Shown piece after piece: positions 13,109 to 29,877 of a stretch of DNA of 64,000 nt (positions are counted from its first letter, which is position 1; each line of letters starts with the position of its first letter). The stretch comes from Linnemannia hyalina (lineage: Eukaryota; Mortierellomycota; Mortierellomycetes; Mortierellales; Mortierellaceae): assembly GCA_019671135.1 (NCBI GenBank), contig JAHRHY010000002.1, positions 2,356,001 to 2,420,000 of the forward strand, given 5' to 3'. Below the pieces are notes generated by a model that saw only the letters and a program-made list of their open reading frames with translations, had not been told where the DNA came from and ran no database searches. The position numbers and the translations under genes are program-made.

Positions 13109-15151
13109 ATGGCACGACCAGAAAGGACATTCAGACCGGCAGACCTAGAAGAAGACGCCCCACCGCCCTATGCAGCCACCGCGCCCGCGTCAGACTCGAC
13201 GGTGCCCGACCCAGAGCAGTACCAACATTCCTACCCATCCCTCAACACTTCCTACAATGTCCAACAGCAACAACAGCAACAGCAACAGCAATTGCAGCAG
13301 CAGTTGTCTATGGGTTTACCGAGTACACCGCCACCGCCGATTCATTATTACCCCGTCATGTCGTCCTCCGCGCCCGCTACTGGACATACGCCTGGATCGA
13401 CGACAACGACTATGGCACCTCCTCCACTGCAGTATCCGCATTATCCTGTGGTTTCTACGGCGGTAGGCGTGAGCCCGTATCTGATGTACCCTGGCGCTTC
13501 TCAATCAACAGTCTATCCTGCACCACAGGCATATCCTGTGATGGGTGGTGGTGGTCATCCCTCGCCCTATGGACCAGCTACGACTTCTACAGGACCAGGA
13601 GTACCACCAGCACATTCACATGCACATGAAGGGAGTGTATCAGCTTACCCGGTGCCATATCCGTCAGTGACAGGGATGCCACCGTCGTCTCATCATGGCG
13701 GATCGCATTTCCCACAGAATCAGTATTATTCTGCACCACCGTTACACTTTTCACCTCCTCCAGGACCACCACCTCCCCAAACAGCAACAACAGGATCACC
13801 TGCAGCATCCACGGCGACAGCTTCGACATCGACAACAGCATCGCCACACTTTCCGCCCTCAGCTCCGCATCCGCTGCAACAGCAGCCCGTTCTTGTCTCC
13901 AGCACGCCCATTGTCGCAGTCACGACGCCCGCTGTACAACCAACAGCGCCAGAGGAAAATCTGATCGACCTGGACGATATCAATGGTCGGTGGGAGCAGC
14001 CTGAGCCACCAAGAGCACCGCATGCTTACACCTCGCCCGTCTTGCCGCCTATGTCGGCCATTGCAGTCTTGTCGCCTACACCAGCACCAATACCAGCACA
14101 AGCACCCCAGACAGGAGTAGCAACATCTCCGGCAGTACCACTACCTTACGTGCCACCGCCAGTTTCACAGCAAGTACTACCGCCGACTGCGTTACCGGAT
14201 CTAATCACGTTGTACAAGTGCCGAAAGTGTGGTGCGACACTCGATTCAGATACTGCGGTCTGTAAACGGATACATGTCGGTGGATTCAGTGGCGACAAAC
14301 ATGCCAACCAGGCGACAGAGGCTGATCTGAACGAACGCAGGAAATTGATCCCTCATGCTAATGGCAGTGGCGCTGGCAATGCTCCCAACAATGGATCGTC
14401 ATCGACTGTAGGGAGTCAGGGATCGGCAGAGTTGGTGGTGCACGACTCGAACCATGGAACCAGCGATGTGTATCTCAATCATCGACAGTACAACCGATCC
14501 CGCAGAAGCGAAGAGTTGGCGCTGCCAGCACATACTGTGAGTCCACCAGCTTTGGTCGAATCTTCCTCCTCGAGAGGAGCACTGGGTCGAGCGACGTCAA
14601 TGGTGAACCCTCCGTCGACACATCAGTACCTTTCGAAGCCATCGACAAACGACAACCACGGGACCAACGATGTGTATATCCGCCGATCGTTCAGTACTCA
14701 GGGCCCGGTGACGTCGTTGAAGAAGCTGTGGAGGGATACCAAGAAGGAGCTGTTGTCTATTCAGCAACCGCCGTACAGTTCTAGGAATCATGAAATTGTT
14801 GCACCTCCTCCTTTGCCTCCGCCCATGATGATGCAGCAGCAGCCTTATCCGCAGCCTCCTGAGCAGTATCGACCGTCGCCAATGTACCATGATCACCATG
14901 CGGGAGCTGTACCACAACAGCAGTATCATGGACATGTAGGGTACCCTGTTCTAGGTCCCTCGACAACACCTGTCACGAATTCGACGATACCAGCGGCGGC
15001 GAGCACGAATCCGTTTAATGACCCACCGACACCGGCGTATAACCCCGCACATGTTCCGGCATACATTCCTGAGCTACCCATGCGGGAACAGCAGCAGCAA
15101 CAGCAATCGTCGCCGGCACCCTCTGCTCCACTTCCTAGCCATCCCTTGTGA
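13109..15151 (+). CDS. Proline/glutamine-rich protein with PPPY, clathrin-box and NPF motifs
   Basis: No family was recognised for this single-exon 680-residue protein. It is largely disordered: Q-rich runs near residues 52-66, then proline-, serine- and threonine-rich sequence. Several short linear motifs suggest a role as a scaffold in ubiquitin-dependent sorting or endocytosis: a PPPY motif at about residue 19 (binds WW domains of Nedd4/Rsp5 ligases), LIDLD at about 285 (fits the clathrin-box consensus) and NPF at about 632 (binds EH domains). One ordered island at about 368-395 reads LYKCRKCGATLDSD and contains a CxxC knuckle followed by a third cysteine; the fourth ligand is unclear. A motif HGTSDVY / HGTNDVY occurs twice, near residues 450 and 520, each followed by an arginine-rich patch. 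The function proposed is inference from motifs only. Confidence 0.75.
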   Translation: MARPERTFRPADLEEDAPPPYAATAPASDSTVPDPEQYQHSYPSLNTSYNVQQQQQQQQQQLQQQLSMGLPSTPPPPIHYYPVMSSSAPATGHTPGSTTTTMAPPPLQYPHYPVVSTAVGVSPYLMYPGASQSTVYPAPQAYPVMGGGGHPSPYGPATTSTGPGVPPAHSHAHEGSVSAYPVPYPSVTGMPPSSHHGGSHFPQNQYYSAPPLHFSPPPGPPPPQTATTGSPAASTATASTSTTASPHFPPSAPHPLQQQPVLVSSTPIVAVTTPAVQPTAPEENLIDLDDINGRWEQPEPPRAPHAYTSPVLPPMSAIAVLSPTPAPIPAQAPQTGVATSPAVPLPYVPPPVSQQVLPPTALPDLITLYKCRKCGATLDSDTAVCKRIHVGGFSGDKHANQATEADLNERRKLIPHANGSGAGNAPNNGSSSTVGSQGSAELVVHDSNHGTSDVYLNHRQYNRSRRSEELALPAHTVSPPALVESSSSRGALGRATSMVNPPSTHQYLSKPSTNDNHGTNDVYIRRSFSTQGPVTSLKKLWRDTKKELLSIQQPPYSSRNHEIVAPPPLPPPMMMQQQPYPQPPEQYRPSPMYHDHHAGAVPQQQYHGHVGYPVLGPSTTPVTNSTIPAAASTNPFNDPPTPAYNPAHVPAYIPELPMREQQQQQQSSPAPSAPLPSHPL

Positions 15152-15415
15152 AGTATGAAACTTGTTCAATTAGGATGTTTTCACCAAATAAAGATTAAGT
15201 GGTTGCCGCTCTGGCTGCCAAGGCAAAGAAGAGAGTGAAATTTCCTTTTTGGACACACTGTGTCGAACATCACGACGACATTTTTTTTTTCTCGGCGCTT
15301 CTATTTTATCCAAGAGGTTGGTGCATTCGTCTTTCTCTTCTCACTCATTCATTCACACCCACAAACACATTCAACACACATCTTTATTTCATTCCCACCA
15401 CAAGCACGCACATTC

Positions 15416-15416
<1 letters not shown>

Positions 15417-15453
<37 letters not shown>
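15417..15453 (+). repeat. (CA)n microsatellite just 5' of the HAX1-like start codon
   Basis: An uninterrupted CA/AC dinucleotide run ends 8 bp before the ATG at 15462, so it lies in the predicted 5' leader. Confidence 0.9.
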
Positions 15454-15455
<2 letters not shown>

Positions 15456-15461
15456 TTCAAC

Positions 15462-16989
15462 ATGAGTAATACCAACAATAACAACAGCAACGAACAGGAC
15501 CCAACTATTCCCACCACCAATGGAGCCTCAACTAACAGTCGTCCCATTTTCACTCTAACGATGGACCCAAACGCCCTCGAGCGCGAGATCGACCAAGCAA
15601 CCCAAGCCCTCCACTCGACCGTCAACACCCTCCTCAACACCATGCAATCCTCTGTCTTTGGCGGACTCGAAACCCTCTCCCGAGAAATGTCTGCCCTCGA
15701 GAAATCCTCAAAGACATATCTCGAAGAACATCCGTTTGAGAAAATGATGGAGAAACATGTAGGACACCATGCGTTTCCTTGGAGTTTGAGGACGGATGGG
15801 CCCAAGAAGCGTTATCGGATTACGATTGAAGAGTTGCCACCGTTGACGGAGGAGGAGATCCGGGAGCAGAAGGTGGCGGCACAGAAGGTTTTGACGACGA
15901 CGGGTGGGAAGGGACGAGTGGAAGGAAGGGATGGGGAGGATTTTACGATTGCGCAGGGGAAGGCTGGGACGGTGGATGAGGGCAAGACAGTGATCACTGC
16001 TGCTGTTGCGCCCGGGTTGTTGGATTGGTTGTTGTTTACGACGCACGAGGATTCGTTCTTTCGACGACTTGGATCTGGTGTTGGGGAGAGTCAAGGAGGA
16101 GCTAGCATTCAGGAATTGAAGGATGACTCTGCTGCTGCTGCTGCTGCTGCTGCTACTACTGATGTTACCAACGCAAGTGGCAGGGTGCCGGCGTTGGTGG
16201 AGAAAGTGAAGCAGGTCGGGACTAGTTGGGAGAAGGATGCTCGACACTGGTGGCAGCGTAAGCGTTCCAACGGAAATGGTGGTCAGCCAGAGTCGACTTC
16301 TGCTGCTAATATAGCTACGGATCAGCAGCATCATTTGTTGTCGGGAACGAGTCAGAATGATCAGGATCAGGATGAAGAACGACTTTCTCACCGCTGGCCT
16401 CGCGGTCGCAGCTGGGAACGTAGCGAGGTAATTGTCTTTTTTTTTTTTTTTTTTTTTTTTTGTTTGGTTTGTTTTATTGTTTGCTTGGATGAATATGCGT
16501 GTGTATGCGTATGGAAAACAAGGTTTATCTGATTACCTTTGTCTCTCAGACTTTTCGCTTCACGCGATGAAAATAAAAGATCAATGAAAGGAATGTCAGA
16601 CATGTAGGCAGAACATAGATGCTAACTACAAAGCCTTTTTCTTTCTTCCTATATATTAGTCCTTCAGTCAGACAACTGTAACTCGTCCAGATGGGACAGT
16701 CGAGCACCGGACCGTGAACACTCTCAATGGTGAAACAGAGACGGTGGTCAAGATCGAGCACCCTGACGGGTCTATTGAAGAGACTGTTACTCGGCAAGGA
16801 AACGGACACGACCACCACCGCCATGGTCGTGGAGATGAACGACAGCGCTTCTTCCAGCGAAACCATGGGAAGAACGAAGAGTATGAGGATGACCGGGAGC
16901 GGGACGTGATTGCTGCGGTTGTTGCCGAGGCCATCTCTACGGAGAAGGCTGCCGAGTTTGAGAGGCAGCAGCGGGAGCAGGAGAAATGA
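15462..16989 (+). CDS. HAX1-like protein
   Basis: Two exons (15462-16427 and 16660-16989) give 431 residues. The C-terminal exon reads TVTRPDGTVEHRTVNTLNG, then ETETVVKIEHPDGSIEETVT; animal HAX1 has the same 'PDG-VE-RT ... TETTVTR' pattern near its C-terminus. HAX1 is a mitochondrial intermembrane and cytosolic cofactor of HtrA2, PARL and CLPB-type chaperones; whether the fungal protein shares this is inference. Other parts are less conserved: a helical segment around residues 37-85 (ALEREIDQATQALHSTVNTL), HHAFPWSLRTDGPKKRYRI, an APGLLDWLLF segment, an alanine run and a charged tail with EKAAEFERQQREQEK. The start at 15462 is preferred because the longer in-frame reading runs through a CA microsatellite. 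The intron has a poly-T of about 24. Confidence 0.6.
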
Positions 16990-17502
16990 TGGTGGTAGGA
17001 GCTGGCCTCCTAAGGCCTGGTCTCGTCGTCAGGGACGCGAGGAGTAAGTCTTTGTTCCTCTTGGAAAGAGGGAGTTGGTCGTGTCAAAAATAGGACCTCC
17101 TCCTTCCTTTTTTTTCTGTTGCAATTTTTTCTTGCCGTTGCAATTTCTTGCGCTCATAGCATTCTTTCTCCTTGCTTTTCTGTTCAGAAATACATTTTGA
17201 TTTTCATGAATGAAGGACATGGCTTTGGAATAAGGGTGCGTTTATGAGCGATTAGATAACAAAAGATGATAATGAGAGAGAGGAGAGAAAGTAAAAATGC
17301 ATACGGATCATGATCCTATGAAATGAACTCTATCAAAGTGTGCAAATGCAGGGAGTCTTTGCGAATTGAGGTGGGTATTGGGATGGGGGGGACTGGGCTG
17401 CTGAAAAGGGAGAATGCATAATTTTGTGGGAGTGGGAAGCTACGTTTCTTTTGAAGATTCGGGACGGGTTTGGGGCTGAGCGTTCCGCCTTTTTTTTTTT
17501 TT
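16990..17502. other. Intergenic interval, convergent gene ends
   Basis: Lies between the stop of the HAX1-like gene and the stop of the minus-strand Kre9-like gene. No coding or RNA feature is seen; a T-run sits at 17489-17504 against the Kre9-like stop. Confidence 0.5.
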
Positions 17503-18105
17503 TTACAAAAGTGTAAAGGCAGCGGCGGCACCGAGGAGGGCGGTGAGGGTCTTGGCGACCGCAAACGACTCCTGGGCAGCACTTCCAGTCTGGCCCAAGT
17601 TCTGGCCTCCCTGGGTAGCACCACCGGCAGCCGTACCACTTCCAGCGGTCGCACCACCACTTCCTCCAGCTCCAGCGGTCGCACCGCCACTTCCTCCACT
17701 TGCGCCACCAGGGGCAGTAACGTTAAACCGACCAGAGTAGGCGTTGTTGGGTGTCAACAACAACTGGAGCGCATAAACACCAGGCTTGGTATCCGCGGGG
17801 ACCGTCCAGACCAAGTTACCGACAGACTTGGTGCAATCGATGGTACCGACCTTCTTGACATAGAATGCGTTATCGATGTTGTTGGAGTCCATAAAGTCGA
17901 CTTCGGTGGCAGAGGGGGTGGCCGAGACGAGGGTTGAGGGAGCGGTGCAGGCCATGGTCCAGGAGAAGGTTTGGTTTGTTCCTGCGGCGTAGGTGATGCC
18001 TTCGCCGACGGGTTGTGTGAACGAGATGTGGTTCAGGGTTGAGACGCCGGGGGCGGCGGCGGAGACGGTCAAGGCCAAGGTGGCGAGGGCGATGAAGGAC
18101 TTCAT
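17503..18105 (-). CDS. Secreted GPI-anchored cell-wall protein, Kre9/Knh1-like domain
   Basis: A 200-residue single-exon protein with the layout of a small fungal cell-wall protein. It has a signal peptide (MKSFIALATLALTVSAAAP), a beta-sandwich region at residues about 20-130 of the Kre9/Knh1 N-terminal type (ISFTQPVGEGITYAAGTNQ, VGNLVWTVPADTKPGVYALQ, SGRFNVTAP), a Gly/Ala/Ser-rich repeat stalk with GGATAG units, and a hydrophobic C-terminal tail (AKTLTALLGAAAAFTLL) preceded by small residues suited to GPI addition. Four cysteines are not evident; C55 and C94 could pair. The start at 18105 is chosen because it opens the signal peptide; a longer frame upstream has no signal and runs through leader-like sequence. 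Related proteins act in beta-glucan assembly, but the role here is inferred. Confidence 0.8.
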   Translation of the reverse strand: MKSFIALATLALTVSAAAPGVSTLNHISFTQPVGEGITYAAGTNQTFSWTMACTAPSTLVSATPSATEVDFMDSNNIDNAFYVKKVGTIDCTKSVGNLVWTVPADTKPGVYALQLLLTPNNAYSGRFNVTAPGGASGGSGGATAGAGGSGGATAGSGTAAGGATQGGQNLGQTGSAAQESFAVAKTLTALLGAAAAFTLL

Positions 18106-21100
18106 TTTTTTAGAGGGGTTGTTGGGAGGTGGGGGTGGTGGTAAGAGGACAGAGTTTTGCTGGAAAGGCTGGGAAGGGCTGAGGTGAGGGGTGAGGAAAG
18201 AGTGTGGAGAGTGTGTTGAGAAGTGGAGAAAAGCTGAGTGATCTGGTAGGAGAAAGAGAGAAGAAAGGAGAGAAAGTAAAATATCTAGAACAAAAAAAAG
18301 AGAAGAAATACGCGAACGAAGTGGCATGGTTTTAAAGGCAAAAAAAAAACGATATCAATTGAAGTATCAAGGGAGTATAGCGTGCATAGGAAGTTGTAGG
18401 ACCATTTACCATGGTAGGACAGAAAACAGGCAGGCACATACCCAATAATAACAACATTGCGAAGGAGGTTGGGGACACCTCCTTGGACAATTGTTGAACC
18501 TTGTTTTCGCTCATACCTTCCTTCGTTATCTTCTTTCCCCCTTCCTTCCCTTCCTAAATGGCTCAATGGTGCAACATATAACAAAATACAAGACTAGAAA
18601 GGACGAACCCATGGGACCAAACGGTATGTACCCAGCTCTAGCCTCGTAACCTTTATGGGCGCTATTAATAAGAGAGAAAACGCATATAATGAATGTATCG
18701 TCCTTTTTTTCTCCTCATTTTCGTGTCCCCTCTCTTCGCGTCTCCTCATTTTTTTTATTGCCCCTCCTCCGTCTCTGTCCCCGCGAATGTTTTAAAGGAC
18801 TTGACTTGACTCCAAAATCATGGATGCATGTATTATATTTGAGTTCTTATTAGCTTAAAGTGAGATGATGCATGATAGCCGTCGCCGAAGAGAAGAGATA
18901 AATAAAACGAAGAGAACAGAATAGAAGGGATATGATTTGAAGGGGGGGGATGTAATCTTGGTCCCAGGAGAAGGGAGAAAAAGGGCTCTACAGCTTTGTC
19001 TTTTCGCTATTTTGTCGGTGCTTGGTGAACTCAAGAGAAAGAGAGAAAGACAGACAGAGAGAGTGAGAGTAAGAAGAGCTCACAGCAATTATCAGACGCA
19101 TATGTCTCGACATTGAGTGAATAGTAGCCTGTTCGCTAGGCAGAGAACACGAAAAAAAGGAGAGAGAACGAGAGAAAAATGATAGCCATAACAGGTATGA
19201 TGCGACGATAATGAGAAAAAGGCGAGAATCATTTTTGAGCAACATAATCAACAATGTAATAGCATACCCATACCCGAAGAAACAAAAGGATGGCCGACTT
19301 TTTTTTTTTTTTTTTTTTTTTCAATCTTCCAGGAGACTATAGTTATTTGAGCGGAGGGACAGGAAGAAAATACTTGTGTTTGTGCCTTTTTGAATATTTT
19401 TTTTTTGTTTTTTTTTTTTAGCGTTGGCATGGACTGAGCGCGAAAGATACGAGAGATACGGGCACAAAGGAATGTAACAAAAGGAAATAATGAGGGCACG
19501 ATGGCCTTTGAACTTGGTAAGATACAGTGCAAAATACTGGCAAGAAGAAGGAATGAGACATGTTATTACGATCGAATTGTCAATGGGAGACCTAGACCTA
19601 GGAGAATGATGTTCATTGCTCATGTTCGTAACCCTGTTAACAAATTAGTCCGAGAGATAAAGGACTAAACGTCGGCGCGTTAAGAGCTTGGATCTTGATA
19701 ACCAGAAAGACGTGCGCTCCTCTGAGAGACGAGAGGAGGGTTAATCAGTTTGTGCGCTCGAGAGATAGAGAAGACATGACAGGGGAAGAAAAAGGGAGGC
19801 TCTAGATCCCATTGATACAATATCTGGTGGCAAAAGGTCAAGATGTTGGAGAAGGGCAATAGAGACACACGATGATATCTCACGACGAGAGGATAGGACA
19901 ATGGCGTGGAGGGGAAGAGAAATTTGCGAGAAGAGGGGAGGAGAGCAGGAGGAGGAGAAGAAGGAAGAAGGGTCGTTTGTTTGCTGGTTAGCTCGTTCGG
20001 TAGACTCGATATTCTATCAGACACTGAAAAAAAAGGTGGAGAGAATGCCTTCGTTTCGCCTAAAAAAAAAACGAAACGAAACGAAACGAAACGATGACAA
20101 AAGTCCGTGCGAGGGAATGTAGAGTGGGAATGACGATCAAAAGAGCTTTCTCGATTATTTTTGTGTCGGCCATCTTGTCACGAAGAACATTCTTTACACT
20201 AAATAGTCAATCGCGGAAAGAAGGAAAAATATCTCGGGTTACACTTTGTGTACGTATGCTTGTGTGTATGAATGTGTGTCTGCGTGTGTTTAGTTACCAT
20301 GATCAGGAACCACGCTGCTTTCAGGAGAGAGTATTTGTGATCGAAATGACTACGACGGAAAGAAAATGCGGGGGTGGGGGGCAACTTTGGTCGTCGGCAC
20401 AGTCTAAAAGTATCAACTACTTCAATATTTCCAAGGAGCTCCTGTATTCATATATCACTAATCATCCTGGAGACACGCGTCAAAAGGTCCAGTCGGTTAC
20501 TTTGTTTAGAGGAGTGAAATGGTGGCGACAGAAAAATCAATGAAAAAGATACGCGTTTGTGATGAGACGCGCCTATTGGTTTGTGATCCGCACTGGCGGT
20601 GAGACGTTCAATTACAGGAACTGATCGTCAATTACAGAAAAATTCGAACTTGGGGCTCGGCGCAAGAAAAAAAAAAGAGGAAGGCACATGTCTGGTTGGA
20701 TGCAAGGGGGAAAGAGAAACAAACAAATAAACAAAAGAGACCAGCATGCAAAACAAAGTAAATAACCCAAAGAGATTGCCATCTCAGAAAGTAAGAAGTG
20801 ATCGGAGAGAGAGAGTGAGGATGAGGAGAGAGATATGGCGCCCAACGGTTTGTTGAACACAAAAAGTGTTTTATTAACACAGTCGATTGATTGGTTTGCG
20901 AACCACGCAGAAACGTGCATCCCTGTTTTTTCGTCTTGCGCGTTGTTGTAGTCATTGTTCTTTGTCTTGTTTAAAGAGGGTAAAAAAAAGCCATGCTGGA
21001 TGTCAACAGCCATGGTTGTGAGCAACTGGAAAAAAGTGGTAATGGAGCAACCGGCGTGCAAGCTATATGTGTTTTTTACTTCGAAACCGAAACAGACCTC

Positions 21101-22835
21101 CACCTCCCATTGTTTTTTTGAGACGCCCTTATGAAATTGTGGATTTGATTATCAGGCATGCGACAAAGAGGCTGGCAGAGAAGAGAAGGAGCATGGCATC
21201 GCATGGTCGCTGACAAGCAGAGAAAGATAGAGCGAAAGATATGAAGACGTGTAAGGTACATTTTTTTCTTTTTTTAATTGAGAGCGCTGGTTGCTTGATT
21301 GCTCTGTTGGTTGTTGGTTGTTGGTTGCATTGGATATGGGAGGTGTGAAAGCCGTCGGAGTTTCCACATTGACGCTTTTTTTTCTTTTCTTTTTCCCCAC
21401 TCTTTTATCATGCCCGATCCTGCGCCCACTGACAGTTGTCAGCTTTATCAGCGTCGATGGAATACGACGACGACGACAAGGGATGAAGGACGATAGAGGA
21501 TAAGGGAATGAATGAACTCTGAGAAACTGATTCGTTAATTGTAGAGTGCGAACAAGTGTGAAAAAAGAATCGAGACTTGAATGACAAGTGGTAGACAATG
21601 GGTTCTTGGTTTGCACTCCATTCATGATTTTTTTCCAGGCACCATGAAAGATCAAGTGATTTCCTTTGATTCAGTCGACTGATGCTGATGGATGATCAAC
21701 AGCAGAGGCACCGAAGTATGGAAGAAAAAGAAGAGACTCTTAGAAGACATGTAGCAAGCAAGCCCATGACTAAGCATTCATTTCAGCAGATGTCGACGGA
21801 AATGAAAGCTTGTTTTTTGCCCTCGTTGCAAACATGGCATATGCTGTTGTTTATGAGCCACGAGTGAGCTATTCAGCTATTCAGCAACAGCGAGGTACAT
21901 CAAGAGTAAAAGATCAAAAAACAAACAAACAAAGCAAATACTGGCCTTCTTTCTGGAGCTTCTTTTCAACCGACCAGGGTACCCCTTGGTTCTTGACCGC
22001 GTTGCCACCATCCTCCTTTTTCAACAACATCAACAACGCCTTTCACTCCTTCCTTCCTCTTCTCCCTTCTCTCTCTCTCTCTCTCTCTCTGTCATCCTCA
22101 TCCCTCCATCCACCTCCATTCGCCCCTTTTGTTCATTCGTTCAATCACCATCCATCACCATCTACACACACACTCCCTTTTCCCTTTCGGACAATTGATT
22201 CGAACTCCAGTCCAACCCTTTCTTCTTTCTCGTTTCTTTTCTACTTTTTCCTCTCCCTTTTTCCTTTTCCCTTTTCCTTGTTCCCCTTATTATTCTCACA
22301 CTCTCGCTCCCCGCCACTCATACTCTCGCTCTCAGTAACCCCCGCTTCGTTTCTTTACTTTATACTTTCTTACCCCCTTCTCCTTCCTCCTCCCCCCTTC
22401 ACAAAGCTCCTTCCCCCCAGCTGGACACAGGTACAAACCTATCCTCACCATCATCTCCCTCCCCCTCTCTTTCATTCCACTTATTCAGCGTCATCATCTT
22501 TTTATTTCAACCAACGCGCACAAATAACAAAAAAAAAGCTAAAAAAAAGAGACTCATCATCTCATCTGCTCTCTCTTTTTTTTTTTAATCTTCTTTCTTC
22601 CTCTACTTTTTCTGACGACTACGAATCCTCCTCACGAAATAGGGTCCGCAGAATAGCAACACTGGCAGGCATCAGTCATCCCCCGTTCCTCCCTTCGTCG
22701 TCCTCCTCCTCCGCCCCTTCCCCTTCCCCTTCTTCCTCAAGGTCCTCTTTCGAGGTCGTCGAACACCCCCCCACCCCTCCTCCTCCCTCTCTTCCTTCCC
22801 TCCGTCTCTCATTCTCACCACTCTTCGAAGACGAA
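18106..22835. other. Gene-free 4.7 kb interval
   Basis: No supported gene. Open frames here are short or low-complexity. It holds several simple tracts: T23 at 19299-19321, a CGAAA pentamer repeat at about 20069-20093, and a CT-rich stretch from about 22030 to 22620 that is probably the promoter and leader of the PAK kinase. A long open frame from 21810 continues into the first PAK exon, but its part before 22836 is leader-like. No tRNA or snRNA was recognised by eye. Confidence 0.5.
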
Positions 22836-27690
<4,855 letters not shown>

Positions 27691-27893
27691 AAGTATTACA
27701 GAATTTTCATATACTATTGTTTTGCCTCCGCCAGCAAAGAGAAAAAAGATCCAAAAAAAACAACCATAATACCCTCTTCACCATTCCACGCGTCATTTTT
27801 TTGGTTCATATTTTCTTTCAAGAGTTATTGTCTATACAAGTGGGGGTGCTATTTATTTTCATGGTGTCAAACTACAAAAAGGGTCGAGATAAT

Positions 27894-29556
27894 TTAGCAT
27901 CTTTCGATGACGACGGCGATACCCTGACCACCACCGATGCAGGCAGAGCCGATGGCGTACTTGCCCTGGGTGCGCTGGAGCTCATGGGACAAGTGAGCCA
28001 TGATACGGGAGCCGGAGGCGCCGAGAGGATGTCCGAGAGCAATGGCACCACCGTTCAAGTTGGTCTTTGAGCGGTCGAGACCCAAAACCTTCTCAACGGC
28101 CAAGTACTGGGCAGCAAAGGCCTCGTTGACCTCGACAAGGTCCATATCCTTGAGGGTCAAACCGGCCTTCTTGAGGGCACCCTGGATAGCAGAGACGGGG
28201 CCGATACCCATGATGGAGGGCTCGACGGCGGTGACGTGCCAGGAGACGACCTTTGCGAGGGGCTTCAATCCGTGCTCCTTGATGGCCTGCTCCGAGGCGA
28301 CGACGATGGCACCGGCACCATCAGCGATACCGGAGGCGTTTCCGGCCGAGACAGTTCCATCCTTCTTGAAGACGGAGGGGAGCTTGGAGAGGGACTCGAT
28401 GGTGGTTGTGGGGCGAGCGTGTTCGTCGTGGCTCAGGGTCTCGAAGGCCTTCTTGACCTTGTACTCAACGGGGGCGATCTCTGCGGTGAAGCGACCGGCC
28501 TTGTTGGCTATTTAGGGTTGAAGAGTAGAGGAGGAGGGGTGTGAGATTGCGGGGAAATCGTATCACGTTTTCTCGTGCAAGAGAACTTTGTTCACTTTCA
28601 CGGGATAAAAAAATTGAACCCACAGAGAAAAGAAAAAAGGGTATGCAGCAGAATGTACAAGGAAACTCATACAGTTGTAAAACAAAGAGAGAAGAAAAAA
28701 ACTTACCAGCGGCCCAACGCTGCTGGGACAAGAGAGCGTACTCATCACAATCCAGACGGGAGATGTTATGCTCCTGAGCCAAGTTCTCAGCAGTGATTCC
28801 CATAGGGGTCTCCTTGGGGAAGCGATCGACCAAAGCCGCAGCCAGGGTATCCTCCAACTTCAGATCAACTCCAAATCTAGTGCTACCAAAACGAACACCT
28901 CTCAAAGCATAAGGTGCGAGCGACATGGACTCGGCTCCACCGGTCAAGACAATGTTGGCATCACCAACAGCGATCTCATGGGCAGCGTTAATGATCGACT
29001 GGAAGCCCGATCCACAGAGACGGTTGACGGTGAGGGCGGGGATGGTGACGTCGAGGCCGGCGCGGAGGCCGACGTGGCGGGCAAGGTAGGCGCCTGCAGC
29101 GTCGGTTTGGGCGACGTTTCCGACGATGACAGAGTCGATGGGGACTTGCTTGCCGACATCTGCGAGGGCGGCCTTGGAAGCGAAAGCGCCCAACTCAGCA
29201 GCGCTGTAGTCCTTGAGCTTTCCGCCTGTTGTTTGTATGTTTGTCCGGTTTGGTGATGTATGGTCGTTGTCATGGTTGAGTTTGTTGGTTGGTGAGTTGG
29301 TCGGTTTGTTGAAGTTGACAACGCAAGGAAGACGGCAACCGAGAAAGAACCAACAAAGAGTTGAAGGAAAAGAAGATGGAGGTGGGAAGAATGATTAGTC
29401 ATTGTTCACTCTTCAGGTCGTGTCGGCGCCTTTCATTCACTAGCATGCCTAGGTTGTTCAAAACAAGCAAAGATATGAAAGAGACGAAGAAGAAGAAAGC
29501 GTACCGAAGGCGCCGAAGGGGGTACGCTTAGCAGCGACGATGAAGACGTTGGCCAT
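27894..29556 (-). CDS. 3-ketoacyl-CoA thiolase, mitochondrial ACAA2-type
   Basis: Catalyses the last step of fatty-acid beta-oxidation (3-ketoacyl-CoA plus CoA to acetyl-CoA and a shortened acyl-CoA). Exons 29556-29505, 29225-28707 and 28507-27894 give 394 residues, near the usual 397. The catalytic cysteine is in TVNRLCGSGFQS, with VNEAFAAQYLAVE, NGGAIALGHPLGASG and CIGGGQG as the thiolase active-site motifs. The N-terminus MANVFIVAAKRTPFGAFGG begins directly in the fold, as in ACAA2, which uses an uncleaved mitochondrial signal. The C-terminus is ERC, with no peroxisomal SKL-type signal. Sequence such as ALVDRFPKETPMGITAENLA follows ACAA2 rather than biosynthetic acetoacetyl-CoA thiolase. 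It is convergent with the PAK gene (204 bp between stops) and divergent from taspase-1. Confidence 0.92.
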
Positions 29557-29877
29557 TGTTGTATGAGTATGGAGGGGAGAGTGGGGAGAAGTGGAGAAGA
29601 AGCAAAAGAAGAAGTCAAGAAGCAAACAGTTTTCAGGGCAAATTATACCTGTGTCCGGGGAAGGTATTCATCACCAGCCAATCAGCGGTCAAAGCGGCGG
29701 GAGTGGAAGGGCAAGATCTAGAGATCACGGGATCAGGAAATGAACAACCGGACTCGACACGTGAAAAATATGAGTGAGAGAGACGGGGAAAAAAGCTCCG
29801 TGGGTGCGTCTTGGAAGGAAGGGCTGACAAACAAACGAACAGAGTCCTAATTGAGCCAACCCGAAGAGAACAAGGTC
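29557..29877. promoter_or_regulatory. Shared promoter region of thiolase and taspase-1, with CCAAT box
   Basis: The 321 bp between the two divergent starts contain a CCAATCA element at 29678-29684. CCAAT boxes are bound by the HAP/NF-Y complex in fungi, which often governs mitochondrial genes. No TATA box close to either start was found. Control of both genes by this element is inference. Confidence 0.4.

Noticed and set aside
21810..22835. N-terminal extension of the PAK first exon
   Set aside because: The frame is open but reads as CT-rich leader (S/L/F/P runs); the ATG at 22836 begins the first sequence that looks like PAK N-terminal sequence.
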